The notes under the pieces were generated by a model. It searched no databases. It was not told the DNA's origin and worked only from the letters and a program-made list of their open reading frames with translations. Of a stretch of 64,000 nt of DNA, positions 44,580 to 54,085 are shown piece by piece; position 1 is the stretch's first letter, and each line of letters opens with the position of its first letter. The position numbers and the translations under genes are program-made. Origin of the DNA: Dioscorea cayenensis subsp. rotundata (taxonomy: Eukaryota; Streptophyta; Magnoliopsida; Dioscoreales; Dioscoreaceae); contig NC_052471.1 of NCBI RefSeq assembly GCF_009730915.1, forward strand, positions 29,794,185-29,858,184. Direction: 5' to 3'.

Positions 44580-45677
44580 GAATGATCATCCGATGAAAAT
44601 ATTGTCGTCTCCTCACTTGTAGTGATTGAACCATTATAGTAAACCAAAGCAAGTGATTTTTCTACTGTTGTAGAAAATGAAAAAAAGTGTGAGTGGACCG
44701 TTAAGTTAAAAAAATATTAAAAAAATATAAAATGTATATTTCCATAAATACTTATAGGAATACATAATTCGGTAAATAATTAAAAAAAATGTTTTAATAA
44801 AAAGAAAAAAAAAAGAAAAAAAGAAAAAAAAAGAGGAAGCTTATATGAAAGTCAACTAGTTAACACGGATAGAAAAAACATACCTGAGTCCATTGATCAA
44901 AATTGAGTAACTAGCAACCGTAGTGGAAGCTTATTCTTTCGTCAAGAGTTCCTACGGGCCTTGGTCGGTGTTCCTCTCGACCAAGGTTGTCTCCTTCGTT
45001 CAGTATAACAAGAATATGAATTTTGCTAGATTTAATGTAAAAAAATAAAATAACATTGCAAGAAAATAAAAAAACTACAATGACAAAAATTTTAAAGAAG
45101 AGCTTCTCTATATTGATAATTTTTTTCTTATAGAAATACTTGTGTGTTTTAGAAAAAGAATTTGGAGGGTTTATATAGGCCTCCACCTAACAAATGGATG
45201 GCTAAGATCAATTTCATCCAATGGCTCTCATGAATGTGGTAGGTACCAATTGCCACCAATAATTCATCCCAACAACCCCCTTATGATGAAAAAATATTAA
45301 AATTATTTATTTAAATTATTAACAGCCGGTTACAATTAGTGAAAGTAAAAATAACATAGTAGAAGTGAGAAAAAAATAAGTTATAAGAAAAATTAATAAA
45401 AATTATAAGGGTTTGAATGTAAAATATTTTTAATTTAAAAACTATCGGGACCCGCAGTTTTTAAAAAAATAAAAACTTAATATTAAAAAAAATAACGGGC
45501 CCCTCTGTTTTTTTAAAAAATTAAATTTAAATATTAAAAAATTACAGTGGGACCGGCTGTTTAAAAAAAATAATAAAAAAATATAAAATGCGCATTTCCG
45601 TAAATAATTACAGAAATGCACATTTAAGGAAATAATTTAAAAATAAACAATATTTTAATAAATTAGCCTTTGGAATG

Positions 45678-46260
45678 AGCATGTTGCATGTTAGGGACAT
45701 GATTTTTATTAGTTTACAGGCTCATCTAGGTTGTAATTGCTTACTTTTGCAGATGGGGTGGTTGATGAGCGCTGATAGAAGAAAGGAAGAAAAAATGATA
45801 AGTTTCGAGGAAGTTTAGAGGGGTCCACAGCGGCGGGATTAGTTCTCAAGGCCATGGTGAACAATTCGAGGTGACACCTAGAATAGGCATGGCCATGGGG
45901 CTCATTGTCCATGGCCATGGCTGCGATTGATAGGAAATGTTTCAATGGCCAAGGAAGTGCATGACCATGGAAGATCTAGCCACGATTGTGGGAATGACAG
46001 TCTGAGTGAATATCCAGAAAGACAAACATGACCGGCTGTGGGGACCAATTCTCATGGCGGTGGGAATTACTTGGGTAATTTAGATGGCCAATGACAAAGA
46101 GATGCATGGCCATGGGCGGCCTAGCCACTACCATGGATCGTCAGGGGATTGGGGTATATAAGGCTAAAGTTTTAGAGGAAAAGGGAGCTTTTTCTTGGAT
46201 AGAAGAAAGCGGCGGCTACTGACCTAATTCAAAGAAAAAGATTAAAAACAATATTATATA
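45678..46260 (+). repeat. Remainder of the 3' LTR after the MULE
   Basis: Continues the LTR begun at 41452 (agcatgttgcatgttaggg). It contains repeated catggccatgg-type motifs and a TATA-like 'gggtatataaggc' (about 46151). The right end is not fixed. Confidence 0.5.
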
Positions 46261-46663
46261 AATAAAATAAAATAAATAAATAAATATTACTAAATGCTAA
46301 GGGATTATCAACATAGTAACAAAATACATACATAACCTAAAGCTTTGAATAGTTTTAACACTAATACCCAAATTAATTAAATAATGATGTACATGATTAT
46401 CAAAAATAAAAAATTTGCATATATATATACATACAGATTTATATGTGGTGTACCTATTGTTTAACACTAAAACTAAAAACACCCCGAAATTAGGCTTCCA
46501 CAGAATACTCTATAATTGAGAGCACATTGCAAAAATATTAAGATGCAAAATATACTAAATATATAAAGGGATATAGAGAGAATCAAAATCCCACACTAAT
46601 AAACACAATACTCAAAATGCCAGCATTGGAAATTAATTTCACTATACATCCACACACATATAC

Positions 46664-46694
<31 letters not shown>

Positions 46695-46741
46695 ATTATA
46701 TGTGTTACAATGGACGCTAGGAGTTCAATCCACCCATCCAA

Positions 46742-46781
<40 letters not shown>

Positions 46782-46834
46782 AACACAACTTTCACTAATC
46801 CCTATGAAATCAAGCATCTAAAGACATGCAAGTA
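46261..46834. other. AT-rich spacer with AT and CA microsatellites
   Basis: Contains (AT)n runs at about 46663-46683 and 46748-46780. No gene is supported. Confidence 0.5.
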
Positions 46835-46849
46835 AAAGTCATTGTAGTT

Positions 46850-49118
46850 TTTTTTTTTTTAAAAAAAAGAACCTCAAGGGCTAATGAATTAAAACCAAAG
46901 AGAAAACAGAGCAATGAGAAGGTTCACAAAAACAGATACAGACACATCAAAATAACAAGACATTCAATTAGAAGAGGAACCCGTCATCAGTAAAGGCCTT
47001 CATGATCCAGCTGAGGAAGGTCGGCGAAAAAGAAAAAAAGGTTTAATGTGGAGAAGTTGAGACGAGAATGAAGCTAAGTGGACCGCAGCGACATCCAAAG
47101 CCGAGGAATGCAGTGAAATCGTGGGGAGCCGTGGACGTGCAGAAGGAATCGAATGGCTTCAATCTGCGAGCGAAATCGCCAAGTGGTGACTGGCTCGGGA
47201 GTGAATATAGTAGAGGCGATTGTGGGAGACTGAACAAATATATGCTTGACGTGAAACCCATGATCGAGAGCTGATTGAAGAGCTGCAGAGATGGCGGAGA
47301 GATTCTCCAGAGATGACTCAATCACCGGGGAAGAGAAACAACCTGCAAATTTAACAACATAGTTAGTATTGGTGATAAAGAAACCAGTGGAACATACCTC
47401 AGAGGCTTGCTGAACACAAGAGTAAGTGAACAAAATGAAGTTATCAGACTTGGGAATATTGTTCAGAATGAGCATTTGCCCGAACAGACTTCCCCCGCAA
47501 ACAGTGTACTCCTGCACGTGAGCAATCGCTCTACAAACAACAGTGGGGACATTAAAATGAGCGTTGCGGAAAATAACATCACAACGGGATTTCCAAATCA
47601 TCCATGCGGTTGCAGAGATAACAGAAATAATGTGTGTTGAGAAACCACCCTCAGTAACCCAGAGACCAGATCCAAAGCCAAGCGGGAAGTGGATGAAAGT
47701 ATTAAGTTTCAAACTGAGGAATGCCCAGACCTGCTTGACTTTGGGACAATAACAAAATAAGTGATCAATAGTTTCAGAGGAGAGGCCGCACAGCCGGCAA
47801 GGGATATCAGGGCCAAGATTCAAGTAAAATAGAAAGTTAGAAGTAGACAATCGGCCATGAAGGAGTGTCCAGATAAAATATTTTGTTCTGGGGGCAAGAT
47901 AAAGCTTCCAGATTAATCTCCAGCCGTGCCAAGGATCCGCCTGAGGCACTCTGTGATTAAGATATGCATAAACAGAGGAAGAAATTTTATGCTGCTTAGA
48001 TGGGGGAGACCAAGCCCAATGATTGAGGGAAACGAGATCAAAAGTGACAAAGCTCAGACTTTGCAAATTTAAATTAGGGCCAAAAACATGATGCAACGCG
48101 GACACACACCAACGTTCACCAACAATAACATCATGAATAGTAATATTGGAGTCGATCAAGCTCATGTTAAAAAAAGTCGGTTTGACGGCGATCGGGGTGT
48201 CAAAAATCCAAGGGTCCCAGAAAAAGGAGGTGAGAGAGGGATTAACCGAATTTATGCGACAGCAGGATTTGATATGAACAGCAGCGTTAAAAAGACTTCG
48301 AAAAGACCACGAGCACCTAGCAGGAGCGGAGTGGCTCCAAAAATTCACATTACCATATTTGAACTTAGCAATGCTAACCCAAATCTTTTCCTCCATATTT
48401 AAATAGCCGAAAACGTGTTTGGCCAAAAGAGAGAATTTGACAAGAGAAAGGTTGCAGATCCCTAAACCCCCCTCAGGCTTACCTTCACAAATGATATTCC
48501 AATTCACATTATGGATGCCCGTTCCATTGCAATTCCTGCTCCAATAGAACTTCCTAACAGCTTTAGTAATCATAGAGATGACCCCCTCAGGAATAGAATA
48601 CACAGAAAGAAGGTAGATAGGAATGGAAAGCAGAGAGGAGTTAATTAAGGTGGCTTTCGCAGCGAAGGAAAGGTTAAAATTGCTCCAGCGATTGCAAAGA
48701 TGACGGATTTTGTCAACCATAGGAATAAAAGTGGAAGCGGCAAGACGCTTGGGTGAAATGAGAATACCAAGATATTTAAAAGGGAAAGAAGCCTGAGAGA
48801 GGTTTAAGATAGAACAAATGCGAGAAGACACATGTTTATTACACCAGGAAGGAAAAAAGATTTGAGACTTGGAAAGATTAGCCCGTTGTCCGGAAAAAGA
48901 GCCATAAATGTTAAGACACAAATTGATACTCCTAGCGACGCGTCTAGAGGCGTGGGTAACCACAATTAGATCGTCGGCGTACATAAGATGGTTAAAATTG
49001 GGATGAAGATTTTGGCTAAAACCGGGAATAGAACCATTAGAGAGACCGGAATTGAACAAAGAGGTAAGAACTTGAGAAACCATAATAAATAAATAAGAGG
49101 AAATAGGGTCTCCTTGAG
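46850..49118 (-). mobile_element. 5'-truncated LINE with 15-bp target-site duplication
   Basis: The direct repeat aaagtcattgtagtt occurs at 46835-46849 and 49119-49133. On the minus strand the insert starts inside reverse transcriptase (SQGDPISSYLF) and runs through RT and RNase H-like regions to a poly-A end (a T run on the plus strand reaching 46860, next to the left TSD). The exact TSD and long open frame indicate a recent insertion by target-primed reverse transcription. It sits about 0.8 kb downstream of subtilase B. Confidence 0.92.
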
Positions 49119-49122
49119 AAAG
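47074..49122 (-). CDS. LINE ORF2 C-terminal part: reverse transcriptase, zinc-binding and RNase H-like regions
   Basis: An open frame of about 670-680 residues with no upstream start of its own; the first Met, at 49083, is internal to RT. It holds the RT catalytic box LMYADDLIVV near the N terminus, then 'FPFKYLGILISPKRLAAS', the thumb/connection region (PEGGLGICNLSLVKFSLLAK), and a zf-RVT block (CRLCGLSSETIDHLFCYCPK). The C-terminal RNase H-like fold (from about FTYSCVQQASEV) appears to have lost the usual catalytic acidic residues at its first strand (YSC where DGS is normal). The endonuclease and early RT motifs are absent through truncation at insertion, so it cannot retrotranspose by itself. 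Confidence 0.88.
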   Translation of the reverse strand, partial: LSQGDPISSYLFIMVSQVLTSLFNSGLSNGSIPGFSQNLHPNFNHLMYADDLIVVTHASRRVARSINLCLNIYGSFSGQRANLSKSQIFFPSWCNKHVSSRICSILNLSQASFPFKYLGILISPKRLAASTFIPMVDKIRHLCNRWSNFNLSFAAKATLINSSLLSIPIYLLSVYSIPEGVISMITKAVRKFYWSRNCNGTGIHNVNWNIICEGKPEGGLGICNLSLVKFSLLAKHVFGYLNMEEKIWVSIAKFKYGNVNFWSHSAPARCSWSFRSLFNAAVHIKSCCRINSVNPSLTSFFWDPWIFDTPIAVKPTFFNMSLIDSNITIHDVIVGERWCVSALHHVFGPNLNLQSLSFVTFDLVSLNHWAWSPPSKQHKISSSVYAYLNHRVPQADPWHGWRLIWKLYLAPRTKYFIWTLLHGRLSTSNFLFYLNLGPDIPCRLCGLSSETIDHLFCYCPKVKQVWAFLSLKLNTFIHFPLGFGSGLWVTEGGFSTHIISVISATAWMIWKSRCDVIFRNAHFNVPTVVCRAIAHVQEYTVCGGSLFGQMLILNNIPKSDNFILFTYSCVQQASEVCSTGFFITNTNYVVKFAGCFSSPVIESSLENLSAISAALQSALDHGFHVKHIFVQSPTIASTIFTPEPVTTWRFRSQIEAIRFLLHVHGSPRFHCIPRLWMSLRST

Positions 49123-49133
49123 TCATTGTAGTT

Positions 49134-49923
49134 GAAACATCATATTGGGTTATAGATAAGTAGCCATGATCATAGTTGAAAATGATACTCAATCACATAA
49201 ACAATTGAAGTTTCAAATCAATCACAAAACTCAGTCAATGTTTATGCAACAAATAATGGGGTCTAAAAAAAAATCGTAAGTATAATCTAAGCTTATACAA
49301 TATATGCATTATAAAAGCTCATGGTTTGCTTGAGGTTTCAAAACCGAGGAACGCATCCATCAACACACGTTACCCAAGAAAAACGATATATTCAAACAAA
49401 AAAAACACTATGAACAGGCAACAACTAAAATAACTGAAAATCTAAACAGACAACCCATTAATATAAAATATCAATCAATTCCAGATCAAGATCTAGAAAG
49501 TAACAAAGATAATTCTTGGCCAAAGATCCAATGAAGAGGAAGCTTATCTCAACAATATAAGCGACACAAAACCGTCGATGATGAGGCCTTTCTTCCTTCC
49601 TCGCCACCGGCACCACACACAAAAAGGGAGAAAAAAAAAGAGACTAGATCCCTCTCTCTTTTTTTTTCCCAAACATGGATCTAAAATGAAAGAAATGAAG
49701 AGACGGCTAAGATTTGGAAAACTGAAAAAAAATAATAACTGCCAAGCATCCAAAATTTAAAAGAACTATTCATTGTGTGGGGCCCACAAAAATGCAAAAG
49801 TACATTGACGTGCATCACATTCCTTAATTATGAAGATATTATTTTCAAAATGAATTTTGGCCAAAGCAACACAATTTGCTTACACAAACTTATTACATAC
49901 TGTTATTTCTTCATTTATAGGTT
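49134..49923. other. Spacer between the LINE and subtilase B
   Basis: No gene is supported. From about 49797 to the stop codon the sequence (gcatcacattccttaatt ... cttacacaaacttattacat) parallels the downstream flank of subtilase C (53965-54055), so the duplicated unit begins by about 49795. Confidence 0.5.
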
Positions 49924-52245
49924 CTAGAATGCGATGTAGATGGGACTCGTGACAGTGTGCTTGTCAGACACCCATGATAATTCTCCTTGTTCATATACTC
50001 CAGAGCCTGGGTGAGCTCCAGTCATGGTGAATGTCATACTATAGGTAATTTGTTGTTCTAATCGTGTGAAGCTCAAGCTATATTCCGAGAGATCCATTTT
50101 TACACTTGGTGGTTCTATGATCTTGGCATTATAGATTTCCCTTGCATCACCCACGTTTGTCAATGTTCTACTGACTGTGATCCTCGATGAGTTTGATCCG
50201 ATTGGCACACCTATGGAAGGATAATTGAGTTGATCACCAGAGATGGATCTAGTACAGTCCTGGGTGTAATTTTGGGTGAAGTATTGCACCACTGTGCTGT
50301 TATTAGAAAAAATTCCACAAAGATAGGCAACATAATCATCCGATTCGATGTTATAAACGAGACCCGGATCCATGGCATTTGTTGCATTGACTTGCCCTGC
50401 ACCTCGTTGGAGAATGTTGGCACTATTTCTATAAGTTGCTTCATCGAACATTGGTTTTCCATCTAAGTCGAATGTGTTGGCTGTGGTGATGAGTGCTGAT
50501 TGGATTTCTGAAGTTGACCATTTGCGCTTGTTGTCGTTCTTTAACTTGCTCATAATAAGAGCCACAATTCCAGAAACATGAGATGCGGCCATAGATGTGC
50601 CACTCATAAAGTTGAATGTCTTTGTTTTTAGACCGGACGGGAAGGGCCCAACTTCCACTGGCCATGCAGATAGAATATTCACTCCAGGTGCGGTGACATC
50701 TGGTTTCACAATGTTCCCATTATACTTGGCCGGGCCTCTTGATGAGAACGCGGCTAATGCTGGAGATGGCCGAACTCCAAATATAGTGCCACCGAAGGTG
50801 ATCTTTGCTGTTGGTTCAGAGTTTGTAGCAAAATAATCTTCAATTTGAAGGGCATCAATATGGCTCACATGTGATACTGGAAGATTATGAGGGGTTGAAT
50901 ATGTTGTGAATCCATTAGGTAAAAAGTTCATAATGATCATACCAGCGCCTCCAGCATTCTTGACGGCATCACCTTTTTTAATGTTTTCTGTACCGCGTCC
51001 TACATAGCACATCACAATCTTTCCCCTAATGTTGATTTCATTTAATGAATTGTTCTGGCAAGTCATTTGGTCACTTTGCCCACCGCTGCCTGGAAATACA
51101 AGGGGAAGAAACTTGTCAATAACTGTGTTGGATAGATAGGCAGTTTCTCCATGGAATTCTTGCCCATTGCCGAGTGTCACAGTTGCTCTTATTCTTCGAT
51201 CTGTGGTGGTTGCACCGACAACCATATCCCATGGAGCAGCACGACCCAATGTCTCTTGGCTTGGGCCATAGTTGCCAGCAGTTACGCAAGGAAAGATCCC
51301 CTTTTGCATCGCCGCATATGTGCCAATAGCAACATCATCCATTCCAAATGAATCTGGCAATGGAGGTTTTGGCCCAATCGACATTTGGAGGATATGCACC
51401 CCATCTTGAATTGCTTGGTCTATTCCTGCTATGACATCAATTGAATCACAACCTATATCTATCCAACACACCTTGTACACTGATATGAATGCTTTTGGCG
51501 CCATCCCTGCAGCTCTTCCAAGAGCTTGGTCGAGGACTTCCGCATTATCCACAAAGTTTCCTGCTGCAATGCCAGCCACATGTGTACCATGACCTTGATC
51601 TTTGTCAATTGGTGGAATGGTACTAGGGCCATATTTGAAAGTTTGGGCGCCAATGACCTTATTATTGCAAGATGGCCTTTGAAAGTTACAACTTGCATTC
51701 CATCCTTTTGGGCGTGGTGGCATTCCTTCATCATCAAAAGAAGGATGGGGCAAGTGAATCCCCATATCCAACACTCCTATGATGATGCCCTCACCAAAAA
51801 AAGAGTTGCTTGTGGACCAAGCTCCAAATAACGTGCTCAAGTTTAGGAAGTTATGAGTGTACGTACTTTGGAGCTCGAACCGTTGGCTTGGATTCGCCCT
51901 TAGAAATCCTTCCATCTTCTTCATGGCTCTCACCTCTTCAGGTGTCAATCTTGCTGCAAACCCGCCAATTGCTTCTTTATATGAGTAAAGCAACCGTGGT
52001 TCACCTGTGTCTAGAGTAGAGTTGGGCAGAAAGGACTTGTGCCAATTTTCTAAATCCTCGGCGCCCAAGAAATTTGAGCCTTTTGGCTTCGATACGTGGA
52101 CGATGTAGGTTTGGATTTGGCTAGTGTTTCCTCCATAGTCACTGACTACGGACAATGGTTGGCCGTGAACAAAGAGAACAATGTTAAATGAAAGAAAAAA
52201 TACAAGAAGCAAGAAAGAATTAAAGCCACCCTTGAATTCTACCAT
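49924..52245 (-). CDS. Subtilisin-like serine protease, paralogue B (altered motifs around the active site)
   Basis: Intronless, 773 residues, same architecture as paralogues A and C: signal peptide 1-28, I9 propeptide (about 44-128), peptidase S8 with PA insertion, and fibronectin-III-like end. Catalytic Asp160, His219 and Ser551 and oxyanion Asn325 (TAGNYGP) are all present. Two neighbouring positions differ from A and C. The residue after Asp160 is Met (VLDMGI; Ser in A and C). The motif after the nucleophile reads SGTSMAASHVSG instead of SGTSMATPHVSG, losing the otherwise near-universal Pro of GTSMAxPH. The frame is intact, so this is either an active variant or a protease in decay. It sits 1.84 kb from paralogue C in the same orientation. 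Predicted secreted; substrate unknown. Confidence 0.96.
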   Translation of the reverse strand: MVEFKGGFNSFLLLVFFLSFNIVLFVHGQPLSVVSDYGGNTSQIQTYIVHVSKPKGSNFLGAEDLENWHKSFLPNSTLDTGEPRLLYSYKEAIGGFAARLTPEEVRAMKKMEGFLRANPSQRFELQSTYTHNFLNLSTLFGAWSTSNSFFGEGIIIGVLDMGIHLPHPSFDDEGMPPRPKGWNASCNFQRPSCNNKVIGAQTFKYGPSTIPPIDKDQGHGTHVAGIAAGNFVDNAEVLDQALGRAAGMAPKAFISVYKVCWIDIGCDSIDVIAGIDQAIQDGVHILQMSIGPKPPLPDSFGMDDVAIGTYAAMQKGIFPCVTAGNYGPSQETLGRAAPWDMVVGATTTDRRIRATVTLGNGQEFHGETAYLSNTVIDKFLPLVFPGSGGQSDQMTCQNNSLNEINIRGKIVMCYVGRGTENIKKGDAVKNAGGAGMIIMNFLPNGFTTYSTPHNLPVSHVSHIDALQIEDYFATNSEPTAKITFGGTIFGVRPSPALAAFSSRGPAKYNGNIVKPDVTAPGVNILSAWPVEVGPFPSGLKTKTFNFMSGTSMAASHVSGIVALIMSKLKNDNKRKWSTSEIQSALITTANTFDLDGKPMFDEATYRNSANILQRGAGQVNATNAMDPGLVYNIESDDYVAYLCGIFSNNSTVVQYFTQNYTQDCTRSISGDQLNYPSIGVPIGSNSSRITVSRTLTNVGDAREIYNAKIIEPPSVKMDLSEYSLSFTRLEQQITYSMTFTMTGAHPGSGVYEQGELSWVSDKHTVTSPIYIAF

Positions 52246-53640
52246 TGCAGTGGTGTTTTGAAAGAGCTAATGGAAAGATCAAATAGCCAAGATGTGTATT
52301 TTTTGCAGTGGTTCATGCACTCGTGATATTCGAATATATAGACAAAATATCCAAGACTTAAAATGGCACATCGTTGAAAGAATTTTGGCATTTTTTTTAT
52401 TCATGGCAAACCCTCCGAATCTCATCAGAATTGTGTTATTTTGCTATTAAGACATGGTACCACATTGAATTCAGGCACCAAATATAATTGTCTTGGATGA
52501 AGGATCTCAATAATAATTTTGAACTTCAGAACATGCTTAGGCATTGGATGCCAAGAAACCAATACTATCTTACTATTATTCAGAAAAGCATGCTGTATGG
52601 TGTGCTTTCTTATTGTGCATTGTCCTTTTGATTCCAATTAGGGAGTGTTTTAGAAAGTAAATTAATCATACAAATGTTCTCAGCTCAGTAGACTAATGTA
52701 TATTATAAGAGCTATGTCTAAAATAATGGAGAAGTTTACGGATGATGTAAGCAACCCTTTTATGCATTAATTATATTCACTTATATTGGGATAGAATCCA
52801 ATGAGCATCAAGTTTAGGATGTGGACTATACATATTTGTCTGAGGCTATTGAACGTTGCATTAGCTTTATAGCAAATTAGCAATCACATGGAATTTGGAT
52901 CATGAGCATGCAGTGTGCTCAGGAGTTGCTCTCATTCTTCTGAAAAGTTTTTCTCTTCTGTTTTTTCTCCCCCAAAAAGTGACTAAACAATAATAGACAT
53001 TTCCAGAAACAATAGTTGTTATCATTGCACATGGTTTGTTACTTGATCAATAGTTGGTTACTGTTTTATGCAGCAATGTGGTAACAAGAGACTTACAGCT
53101 ACATAGCACACAAGGATAATGTTGATTAATGTACAATATTATAGACGAGTGGATTTGTGCGAGGGAGCAGTGTAATACAGTATAAGATACAGTAAAAAAC
53201 ATATTTATTATTCATTTATTTTAGAGTACATTTGTGCCCCGAAATTCTGTTTAATATAACCAAGGCTCTAATTGTAATCAAATCACCCGTCATTTAAGCA
53301 TATCTTTGGATTTTTATTGCTGTATATATAGGACTCCAGCAAATCGAGCCATAATATTATTTTTTTTAATAAGATAGATAAACCACAAATTTATTAAAAA
53401 AAACCATAAAATTACCATTGAACTTAATCTTCGATATACAGTCGAAGCTTTTCTTCAAGACAGCTCGTGATTTTTCTGATTTTAATTTTTCCACATAAAA
53501 CTGTGTTCTTGTTTTCTTCTTTTACTATTACCATTCATTATATCTAACAATTTATTAAATGGATGCAAATATATATTGCTTTTCATAAAAGCACTTCTTT
53601 TTGTTGATTTCAAATTTTCAACTGAGTGAGGTTTAAGTCA
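52246..53640 (-). promoter_or_regulatory. Upstream region of subtilase B and spacer to paralogue C
   Basis: 52250-52950 is collinear with the promoters of A and C ('gacttaaaatggcacatcg', 'ggtaccacattgaattcaggcaccaaatat', 'ttccaattagggagtgtttta', 'ggagaagttta'). From about 52960 to 53640 the sequence is particular to this site. It includes an A-tailed retroposon-like motif (gataaaccacaaatttatt at about 53377) also seen at 57022. Confidence 0.65.
52335..52340 (-). promoter_or_regulatory. TATA box of subtilase B
   Basis: Minus-strand TATATA about 90 bp upstream of the start codon, in the conserved 'tctatatatt' context shared with paralogue C. Confidence 0.55.
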
Positions 53641-53890
53641 CCAAAGCCATCTTGGGACTAAACTTAGAGCTGATTATTTGCTTCAACAAAAATTTAATGA
53701 TGGTGTAGACTTGAGCGTAGGTTGGTTTGATGTTATCATTGGTTTAGATAATTGATATAGATGTTCAAAGAGTTTTGATATTTTGTTCCTGAGGAGTGGA
53801 TGAAAGCCCAAAGATAAAGCTAGTGTGTACTCACATGCTAACCTACTTTTTTTTCAATAACATCATTTCATTAATAAGACTAAAAATATA

Positions 53891-53982
53891 GTGGAACTAA
53901 ATGCAAAAGTTCATTGTAGTGCAGACTAACAATATGGTGGAACTAAATGCAAAAGTTCATTGTAGTGCATCATATTCCTTAA
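53891..53982. repeat. 46-bp tandem duplication downstream of subtilase C
   Basis: gtggaactaaatgcaaaagt followed by tcattgtagtgca occurs at 53891 and again at 53937, exactly 46 bp apart. Paralogues A and B have a single related copy. A recent local slip duplication. Confidence 0.9.
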
Positions 53983-54085
53983 TTTTAAAGACATTATTTT
54001 TCACAAGGAATTTCCGCCAACGCATACAATTAGCTCATACAAGTTTATTACATATGATGATTAATTACTTCACTAATTCATGGGC

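Larger units (their letters stand above)
41484..45668 (-). mobile_element. Mutator-like element (MULE), 4185 bp, with long terminal inverted repeats
   Basis: Inverted repeats of about 376-382 bp (41484-41859 and 45286-45668), nearly identical by eye (roughly 97% over the first 250 bp), start GGCTAATTTATT. A perfect 9-bp TSD, tttggaatg, flanks the element (41475-41483 and 45669-45677). It sits inside a gypsy LTR. Between the repeats lies a minus-strand MuDR-type transposase gene with a few disabling mutations. This is the clearest complete DNA transposon in the window. Confidence 0.95.
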
